Positions 35,421-40,845 of a stretch of 40,845 nt of DNA are shown one piece after another. A program made the position numbers and the translations under genes. The notes beneath the pieces are model-generated. The model was given only the letters and a program-made list of their open reading frames with translations. It did not search any database and was not told the origin of the DNA. Every line of letters starts with the position of its first letter. The first letter of the stretch is position 1. The stretch comes from Pseudomonadota bacterium (GTDB taxonomy: Bacteria > Pseudomonadota > Gammaproteobacteria > Burkholderiales > SG8-39), in the NCBI GenBank assembly GCA_026399375.1, contig JAPLRD010000051.1, positions 4,019 through 44,863 of the forward strand, written 5' to 3'.

Positions 35421-36560
35421 TCAAGAATCGGCCTGTCGGGCAGTCGTGAGGGTGGCGAGCACCTCATCCACGCGGTTGTGATCCATGTCCACGACTTCGA
35501 ATTCCCATTCGCCATAGCGGAACTTCTCAGCACGCTTGGGAATCTTGCCCATGTTCGCCACCACGAAGCCGCCTACTGTGTGATAAAGCCCTTGAGACGC
35601 GTCGCCGAGTCCGGCGAGCCCGAGCTTGTCCTCAAGTTCGTCGATCGGCAACAGACCGTCCAGCAGCCACGAGCCGTCCTCGCGCTGCACCGCCAACGCA
35701 AGCGCGGGATCATCTGCGCCGGGCATCATGTGGCCGGCCATGGTCTGGAAAAGATCGCCGACGGTGACGCCCCCCTCGGTCGCGCCGAATTCGTTGACCA
35801 CAAGGGCAAAGTCCGCGTTGCGCGCGCGAAACGTCTTCAGCAATTCAATCAACGTCAGCGACACCGGCACATAGATCGCGGGCGTCGCGGGCAATTCGGC
35901 GAAATTCAACTCGCCGGAGAGCGCCGCGCGCAACAGCGAACGGCTTTCGGCCAGACCGATCACCTGCTGCAGGTTTCCCCTGCAGATGGGATAACGACCA
36001 TGGGGTCGTTCACGCAGGACGTGAAGATTCTCGTTGCGGGAGCGGTCCAGATCGATGAAGGCCACATCCTTGAGCGGCGTCATCACCGCCGCGACATGAC
36101 GATCTTCGAGCAGAAAAATGTTGCCGAGCAAATGACTTTCCTCGGGGGCGATGGCGCCTGAGCGCTCACCCTCGTCGACGGCGGCGAGGATGTCTTCAAT
36201 GCCGGTGACTTCCGGCGCGGACCGGACCGGCAGGAGTTTGAGCACCACGTCTGCCGACCACGACAGCAGCCGGATCGCCGGAGACAGCGCGCGGATGAAA
36301 AATTCCATGAAGGGGGCGACCAGGCTTGCCACCCGCTCCGGGTAGGCGAGCGCGATGCGCTTGGGCACGATTTCTCCGAACACGATTGCGAAGGCCGTCA
36401 CCACCACTACCGTCGTCGTAATCGCCACCTCGGAACGGATGGGATTCAGAAAGGGCAACGAAGCCTCGACGAAATGCTCGATATGGCCCGCAAGGGCGCT
36501 TTCACCGAAGATGCCGGCGAATGCGTCAAGTATCGCACTTCCCCAGGCTGCTTGACACAC
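35421..36560 (-). CDS. CNNM/CorC (hemolysin TlyC) family protein, N-terminally truncated
   Basis: Members have a DUF21 membrane domain, two CBS domains and a CorC_HlyC domain and are linked to Mg2+/Co2+ efflux. Here the CBS pair is clear (RHVAAVMTPLKDVAFIDLDR, RGNLQQVIGLAESRSLL; then TLIELLKTFRARNADFALVVNEFGATEGGVTVGDL, in pieces) and the C-terminal domain ends FEVVDMDHNRVDEVLATL. The membrane domain begins only at GSAILDAFAGIFGESALAGH: the first 60 or so residues, including the first helix, are missing. GTG 36560 is the only plausible start in the conserved part and has no Shine-Dalgarno; frames running on to 36728 are non-homologous. It may be a decaying gene. Confidence 0.75.
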   Translation of the reverse strand: MCQAAWGSAILDAFAGIFGESALAGHIEHFVEASLPFLNPIRSEVAITTTVVVVTAFAIVFGEIVPKRIALAYPERVASLVAPFMEFFIRALSPAIRLLSWSADVVLKLLPVRSAPEVTGIEDILAAVDEGERSGAIAPEESHLLGNIFLLEDRHVAAVMTPLKDVAFIDLDRSRNENLHVLRERPHGRYPICRGNLQQVIGLAESRSLLRAALSGELNFAELPATPAIYVPVSLTLIELLKTFRARNADFALVVNEFGATEGGVTVGDLFQTMAGHMMPGADDPALALAVQREDGSWLLDGLLPIDELEDKLGLAGLGDASQGLYHTVGGFVVANMGKIPKRAEKFRYGEWEFEVVDMDHNRVDEVLATLTTARQADS

Positions 36561-36592
36561 CCGTAACGTGATTGAAACATTAGTCGAACCGG

Positions 36593-36626
36593 CCGTCACA
36601 ATCCTGTAACGCGGTTGCAATAAACG
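36593..36626 (+). promoter_or_regulatory. Pho box and possible -10 upstream of the membrane protein gene
   Basis: CCGTCAC AATC CTGTAAC (36593-36610), with a third TTGCAAT in phase at 36615-36621. TAAACG begins 10 bp after the box; a better AATAAA lies 2 bp earlier. About 60 bp separate it from TTG 36684. It is next to the truncated 5' end of the CNNM gene. Confidence 0.5.
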
Positions 36627-36683
36627 GTGTGGATACTTACCCCCAGAAAGCGAGTACCTAGCGATTTTCGGGGGGGCCCTGCC

Positions 36684-37322
36684 TTGAACAAGATCCTGAG
36701 CGCACGTCCAGCGTTTGACGATGATCACTTCACCTACCGCACGCCACGGTGGGTCGAGATTATTTATCGCGGTCTTTTCCTCTCGATTGCGGGATTGCTG
36801 ACCTATGTTGCCCTGTCGATGAACGGCATCTCTATCTTTCTAGGAATGCTGCTGTGGCTCGCGTCGGGCATTTTGATCCTGACGGCGTTGCGCCGTCGCC
36901 CCGATGCAGCTTCCGTCTACTTCGTCTCCGACCATGGGGGCATCTATTTCCCCTCTTCGCGGGCGCATTCCATTTTTGCGACGACTAAGGATGTTCCCTG
37001 GTTGCATGTGCCCTGGGACAATATTTCCGATGTCAGAATACAACTGCTGCTGGACGAGACGGCCAGCGCGAAGGCAGTGGTGTTTTCCATAGCGGCCAGC
37101 TCCGCGGAAGAGCGAGAATTTCTGGCTCGACACAGCGTGCGCACAATCCGCGGCGGGCCAGGGTCGGGCGTCCACAAGCAATTCTTTGTCGGATTCTCAA
37201 ATTTCTTTCATCGACACTATGATGTCATTTCGAATATCGAGCGCTTTCAAACGACTACCCCGGCAGCTCGCCTTCGGCAGTTTGAGATGAATCTCGAGCA
37301 CAGCCTTGCCGGGAAGGGTTAA
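36684..37322 (+). CDS. hypothetical membrane protein with two N-terminal helices
   Basis: A 212-residue protein not assigned to a family. Two hydrophobic segments (IIYRGLFLSIAGLLTYVALS and ISIFLGMLLWLASGILILTA, residues about 27-70) precede a soluble cytosolic part of about 140 residues (VYFVSDHGGIYFPSS; WLHVPWDNISDVRIQLL, PH-like strands by appearance) and HKQFFVGFSNFFHRHYDVI. The start is TTG 36684 behind a G-rich ribosome site (about 36670); GTG 36627 is an alternative. A PhoB-type repeat stands about 75 bp upstream, so phosphate control is possible. Divergent from the CNNM gene. Confidence 0.7.
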   Translation: MNKILSARPAFDDDHFTYRTPRWVEIIYRGLFLSIAGLLTYVALSMNGISIFLGMLLWLASGILILTALRRRPDAASVYFVSDHGGIYFPSSRAHSIFATTKDVPWLHVPWDNISDVRIQLLLDETASAKAVVFSIAASSAEEREFLARHSVRTIRGGPGSGVHKQFFVGFSNFFHRHYDVISNIERFQTTTPAARLRQFEMNLEHSLAGKG

Positions 37323-37429
37323 TCCGGTGTCTGGATCAAGGTTCATGTGATCGTTGCCAGCCGCTCTGTCTGTTTCGGCCTGTCGATCTGTCCGGCCATA
37401 CCCTGAAGCCCGCCCGTTCAGAAGATCCG

Positions 37430-37663
37430 ATGTCTAAGACCGCCTATTGCTACACCTGCAACGCATACCATCCGATGGACGAAATGCGGCAAGTCATGAC
37501 CGGAAAGGGAATTCGATGGCGCTGCATCAACACTATCAGGGCCGCCCGTCAGGCGCTGGCGAAACGTCAGGATTTCGGAACGCAGACGACCTCCAACAAT
37601 AAGACCCACGCGAAGGCCAGGGGCTTCGGCAGGGCTGCGACGCGACGAGACTCGGTCTCGTAA
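37430..37663 (+). CDS. small putative zinc-ribbon protein (77 aa)
   Basis: A 77-residue protein starting MSKTAYCYTCNAYHPMDEMR. C7-x2-C10 with His14 and a later cysteine (RWRCINTIRAAR) could bind zinc in a ribbon-like fold; the rest is basic and probably flexible (AKARGFGRAATRRDSVS). AGAAGA precedes the ATG by a few bases. It ends 10 bp before the second GT4 gene, so they may be co-transcribed. Function unknown. Confidence 0.65.
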   Translation: MSKTAYCYTCNAYHPMDEMRQVMTGKGIRWRCINTIRAARQALAKRQDFGTQTTSNNKTHAKARGFGRAATRRDSVS

Positions 37664-37673
37664 GCTCCTCTGC

Positions 37674-38882
37674 ATGCGGATTCTCTACATCTCGGACGTG
37701 TATTTTCCCCGCGTCAACGGGGTTTCCACGTCGATTCGCACCTTTCGCCGTGAGTTGCAGGCACTCGGACACGAGGTTGTCGTGGTCGCCCCGGCGTATT
37801 CTCAATCGGCAACCGAAGTAGATCCGGGCATCTTCCGCATCGCTGCGCGTGGTGTCCCGCTCGATCCGGAAGACCGCCTGATGCGCAGCCGCTCGCTGCG
37901 GGAACTGCCGGCACGGCTGGGCCCGCGCGCGTTCGATCTCGTGCACATTCAGACCCCATTCGCAGCCCACTATGCAGGGCTGAGAATGGCGCGCGAACTC
38001 GGCATACCCTGCGTCGCCACGTATCACACTTTCTTCGAAGAATACCTCTATCACTACGTGCCATTCGCGCCGCGTGCGCTGATGCGGGCATTCGCCCGCC
38101 TTTTCTCCCGCCGCCAGGGCAACCAGGTCAATGCGCTGGTGGTACCGTCGCGCGCGATGCTGGCGGCGCTGACTGCGTATGGCGTGCGCTCGCCGATGAC
38201 GATTCTGCCCACCGGGCTTTCGCTGGGCGAATTTTCAGGCGGCGACGGTGCCTCATTTCGCCGCGCGCACGGCATACCCGCCGATCGACCGCTGCTGGTA
38301 CACGTCGGGCGGGTCGCTTTCGAAAAAAACATCGATTTTCTGCTGCGCACACTGGATCACGTGCGTTTGCGCCATCCCGACGTGCTGCTGCTTGTCGTGG
38401 GCGAAGGTCCGGCGTTGCCGCGCTTGAAGACCATGGCGCATAACCTGGGACTCGATGCGAATGTGCAATTCGTCGGCTATCTCGATCGAGCCACCACACT
38501 GCTCGACTGCTATCGCGCCGGTGACGTGTTCGTATTCTCGTCGCGCACGGAAACGCAGGGACTGGTACTGCTCGAAGCCATGGCGCTTGGCGTGCCGGTG
38601 GTCGCCATAGCGGAGATGGGTGCGATCGACATACTCGAAGCCGGTCAGGGCGCGCTGGTTGCGCCAGCGGAGGAGCGTGCTTTTTCCGAGGCGGTCTGCA
38701 AGCTCCTCGAATCGCCGTCGCTGCGGCGCCAGCTTGCCGCCGAAGGCCTGCGATATTCGGCCCGCTGGGGCGCTGCGCTGCAGGCGCAACGCCTCGCGGA
38801 TTTCTACGCCGGAGTTCTCCGCGGCAGAACCATCACCGCACCTGCGAAGCCGCCGGCCCCTGCGTGCAAGTCTGCGCTATGA
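37674..38882 (+). CDS. GT4-family glycosyltransferase resembling diacylglycerol glucosyltransferases
   Basis: A 402-residue GT-B retaining glycosyltransferase. The N-terminus MRILYISDVYFPRVNGVSTSI and ALGHEVVVVAP, then TYHTFFEEYLYHYVP, follow the pattern of 1,2-diacylglycerol 3-glucosyltransferases and Agt-like enzymes; the donor site has LLVHVGRVAFEKNIDFLL and the E-x7-E motif E293-E301 (RTETQGLVLLEA). No membrane helix; such enzymes bind the membrane surface through basic amphipathic helices. Similarity to the first GT4 enzyme is moderate and concentrated in the shared motifs. A glycolipid product is inferred, not shown. No Pho box is seen directly upstream. Confidence 0.88.
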   Translation: MRILYISDVYFPRVNGVSTSIRTFRRELQALGHEVVVVAPAYSQSATEVDPGIFRIAARGVPLDPEDRLMRSRSLRELPARLGPRAFDLVHIQTPFAAHYAGLRMARELGIPCVATYHTFFEEYLYHYVPFAPRALMRAFARLFSRRQGNQVNALVVPSRAMLAALTAYGVRSPMTILPTGLSLGEFSGGDGASFRRAHGIPADRPLLVHVGRVAFEKNIDFLLRTLDHVRLRHPDVLLLVVGEGPALPRLKTMAHNLGLDANVQFVGYLDRATTLLDCYRAGDVFVFSSRTETQGLVLLEAMALGVPVVAIAEMGAIDILEAGQGALVAPAEERAFSEAVCKLLESPSLRRQLAAEGLRYSARWGAALQAQRLADFYAGVLRGRTITAPAKPPAPACKSAL

Positions 38883-38905
38883 AAATCGGCATTTGCTTGC
38901 CGAAA

Positions 38906-40225
38906 TCACGCAGGTCGCGAAGACCCGGGACGCATCCCACGATAGCAAAGGGCGAGCATGGTGATATCGTCCGCCTGAGGCGCATCTTGCACGAACGCGG
39001 CAATGTCCGCGCGCACTGCGTCGACCAAAAGGCGAGGGCTGTCCCAGGGGCCCTTGCCCGTCTTGGCGATGAGCCGTTCCTCTGTATAGAACTCATTCCG
39101 CCGGTTAATCGCCTCGGTAACGCCGTCGGTATAGAACAGTAGCGACTGGCCTGGGGCGAACTGCATCGTGTCGGTGACATAGCGTGCGCTCTCCATGATG
39201 CCGGCCACGAGGCCCTTTTTGAGCTTGAGGAATTCGCACTTGCCATCCAACCCGAGCAGCAGCGGCGGATTGTGCCCGGCGTTCGCGAAATGGAATCGCC
39301 CGGTTTCGGTCTCCAGGATGCCGCAGAACAGGGTCACGAACATGCCGGCATCGTTGCCCTCGCACAGGGCGCGGTTCACCGCTTCCAGCACGTCCGAAGG
39401 CGAACGCCCGCGCACGACCTCCATTCGCAACTGGGTGATGGTCCTGGCCATGAACAGCGCCGCCGGTATGCCTTTGCCCGCGACGTCGCCCACGGCGACG
39501 AACAGGCGCCCGGGCGCGGCAAAAAAAGCGTCGTAGAAATCGCCGCCGACGTCTTTTGCCGGCTCCATGATGGCATAGGCCTGCACCTCGGTGCGTTCGG
39601 GAAACAGGCGCGAACCGGCTGGCAGCATGCTTAGCTGGATGTTCTGCGCGATGGCGAGTTCCTTCTGCAGCAGTTCCAGCGCCAGCTTGTCTTTCATGCG
39701 CGCAAGGATGATGTCGCCGTTTGCACGCATGCGCTCCGCCAGCACCTTGAGCAGGTTGCGCGCCACACCCGGTTGCGGGATCAGGCGGTCCCAGAACACG
39801 CTTTCGTGAATCACGAGTACGCGGCTGTGCAGGTCGGCGACGACATAGGCCGAAACCGGCCTGCCGTCGATGATCGACAGTTCGCCGAAACAGCCGCCGG
39901 CCTCGATCGGGATGTAATCGGCGGAATCCGCCCGGTCGAGGTGGATACGCAAGCGTCCCGAGACGAGCAGGTGGATGGCATCATTGGCTTGCCCGGGAGC
40001 GAGCAGTACCGTGCCCGCGGGGACCTCCTGCGTGACGCAATCGGCGAGCGCCGTTTCGACCGCTTCGTAAGAAATGGTCGAGAACAGCTGCAGCTGCGAA
40101 ATAAACCCGTTGCGTCTGCGGTCGTCGGGCTTGCGCCGCTCGATTGGAGGCTCCGGCTGTGCCGGCGACACGGGATCGGCGGCGGGCCTGATGGCCGCTC
40201 TTCGATCCGCCCCCCGGCTATGCAT
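38906..40225 (-). CDS. cyclic-nucleotide-binding domain + SpoIIE/PP2C phosphatase (RsbU-like)
   Basis: A 439-residue signalling phosphatase. A cNMP-binding fold (about residues 40-160: [43 protein letters not shown], in pieces) is followed by a short coiled coil (LALELLQKELAIAQNIQLSMLP) and a PP2C SpoIIE domain with metal-site motifs KDVGGDFYD, GDVAGKGIPAALFMA, NAGHNPPLLL, DGVTEA and ADDITMLAL. It should dephosphorylate a STAS anti-anti-sigma protein. ATG 40225 overlaps the stop of the kinase gene; longer readings overlap that gene and are rejected. Last gene of the three-gene switch; convergent with the second GT4 gene. Confidence 0.9.
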   Translation of the reverse strand: MHSRGADRRAAIRPAADPVSPAQPEPPIERRKPDDRRRNGFISQLQLFSTISYEAVETALADCVTQEVPAGTVLLAPGQANDAIHLLVSGRLRIHLDRADSADYIPIEAGGCFGELSIIDGRPVSAYVVADLHSRVLVIHESVFWDRLIPQPGVARNLLKVLAERMRANGDIILARMKDKLALELLQKELAIAQNIQLSMLPAGSRLFPERTEVQAYAIMEPAKDVGGDFYDAFFAAPGRLFVAVGDVAGKGIPAALFMARTITQLRMEVVRGRSPSDVLEAVNRALCEGNDAGMFVTLFCGILETETGRFHFANAGHNPPLLLGLDGKCEFLKLKKGLVAGIMESARYVTDTMQFAPGQSLLFYTDGVTEAINRRNEFYTEERLIAKTGKGPWDSPRLLVDAVRADIAAFVQDAPQADDITMLALCYRGMRPGSSRPA

Positions 40226-40661
40226 TGCAGTGCTGGGGATTGGGTTGCGCCTCCAGCGACAGCACATTGAAACCGCCCTCGCGCCGGTAGTCGCACCGGG
40301 CCGCCATGCGGCGGATGAGGTGTATGCCCAGACCGCCGATCTGCGCGCCGGCAAGGTTTTCAGCCGGCCTGTGTTCGGGCGCCTCGAGCATGTTGAAGGG
40401 TTTGCCGTCGTCCCGGATCACCAGGCCGGCTCCGTGCGCGGTCTTGTTCAGTTCCAGCACGATGTCGTGGCGCTTTGCGTCTTCATAGGCATAGCTGATG
40501 ATGTTGACCACGGCCTCGTTCGCGCAGTGATCGAGGATGCGAACGACTTCCGGCGCGATGCCTGCGGCCCCGGCGCTTTCCTGGACCCACTGCGTCATGC
40601 GGCGCAATTCGGCCAGATCATTGCCCATGACAAAGCGCGTGCTCGGCGTGACCGTCGTCAT
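40218..40661 (-). CDS. RsbW-like anti-sigma regulatory factor (HATPase_c serine kinase)
   Basis: A 147-residue GHKL ATPase that would phosphorylate the STAS partner and sequester a sigma factor or other target. ATP-site boxes are visible: N box HCANEAVVNIISYAYED, G1 VIRDDGKPFN and G2 QIGGLGIHLIRRMA. ATG 40661 is preceded by GGGAGG that overlaps the STAS stop codon, and its stop overlaps the phosphatase start, so the three genes are coupled. Which sigma factor or output it controls is not in the window. Confidence 0.92.
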   Translation of the reverse strand: MTTVTPSTRFVMGNDLAELRRMTQWVQESAGAAGIAPEVVRILDHCANEAVVNIISYAYEDAKRHDIVLELNKTAHGAGLVIRDDGKPFNMLEAPEHRPAENLAGAQIGGLGIHLIRRMAARCDYRREGGFNVLSLEAQPNPQHCNA

Positions 40662-40676
40662 ACCGGCAGCGCCTCC

Positions 40677-40845
40677 CTAGGCAGCGACGGCCGCGCGCGC
40701 GTCGTCGAGCGAACTGCAGAGCGGGATCAGCGTATCGATGCCGGCCATTTCGAGCACATGCCTGACGCCGGCGTCGGGATCGAGGAGGGCTATTTTTCCG
40801 CCGCGCTGCGAGATCGCCTTGGCCGTGAGCAGCAGGGTGCGGATG
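40677..40845 (-). CDS. STAS-domain anti-sigma factor antagonist (5' end outside window)
   Basis: Only the last 55 residues are present, ending LDDARAAVAA. The segment TLLLTAKAISQRGGKIALLD and VRHVLEMAGIDTLIPLCSSL match the C-terminal half of RsbV/SpoIIAA-type STAS domains (helix-strand-helix after the phosphorylated serine, which itself lies outside the window). It is directly upstream of the kinase gene and completes the partner-switching set. Confidence 0.88.
   Translation of the reverse strand, partial: IRTLLLTAKAISQRGGKIALLDPDAGVRHVLEMAGIDTLIPLCSSLDDARAAVAA

Overview
The window is GC-rich, gene-dense chromosomal DNA. The order ftsH-rlmE / yhbY / greA-carB-carA-dapB-bamE / fur is the arrangement typical of Betaproteobacteria, and the BktB-type thiolase and polyphosphate genes fit that class. 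I cannot name a genus. There is no insertion sequence, prophage, CRISPR array, rRNA or tRNA that I can see.

Positions 1-10570 are housekeeping: ftsH (cut by the window edge), rlmE, yhbY, greA, carB, carA, dapB, bamE, fur, a GDT1-family cation exporter and sixA. Three oddities sit here. carB is broken by a small deletion that shifts the frame. carA has no ATG, GTG or TTG at the expected start. A second, slightly diverged copy of the dapB tail lies between carA and dapB.

Positions 10590-24480 form a phosphate block: ppx and phoU on one strand; ppk, a DUF47 PhoU-like protein and a Pit transporter on the other; then a minus-strand operon btaA-btaB-plcP. That operon should turn phospholipids into diacylglycerol and then into the phosphorus-free betaine lipid DGTS. 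A bktB thiolase and a PhoX-like (DUF839) lipoprotein phosphatase follow.

Positions 24660-31150 continue the lipid theme: a PilZ protein, OlsF (bifunctional ornithine-lipid synthase), an operon of GT4 glycosyltransferase, PAP2 phosphatase, M14-type peptidase and alpha/beta hydrolase, and a diacylglycerol kinase. A second GT4 enzyme resembling diacylglycerol glucosyltransferases lies at 37674-38882. Several of these units carry the same 18-bp direct repeat with 11-bp period (two CTGTCAT-like heptamers), which looks like a PhoB box. In three cases (phoU, ppk, phoX-like) a good -10 hexamer begins exactly 10 bp after it, and in btaA a weaker one does. My reading is a Pho-controlled programme that scavenges phosphate, stores it as polyphosphate and replaces membrane phospholipids with phosphorus-free lipids.

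Positions 31150-37660 are a looser region of small unknown genes, a YkgJ-type cysteine protein, an EAL-domain remnant, an unusual pyruvate kinase-like protein, a DUF2934 protein and a CNNM/CorC protein that lacks its first membrane segment. The window ends with a partner-switching module on the minus strand: STAS protein (cut by the window edge), HATPase anti-sigma kinase, and a cNMP-binding/SpoIIE phosphatase.
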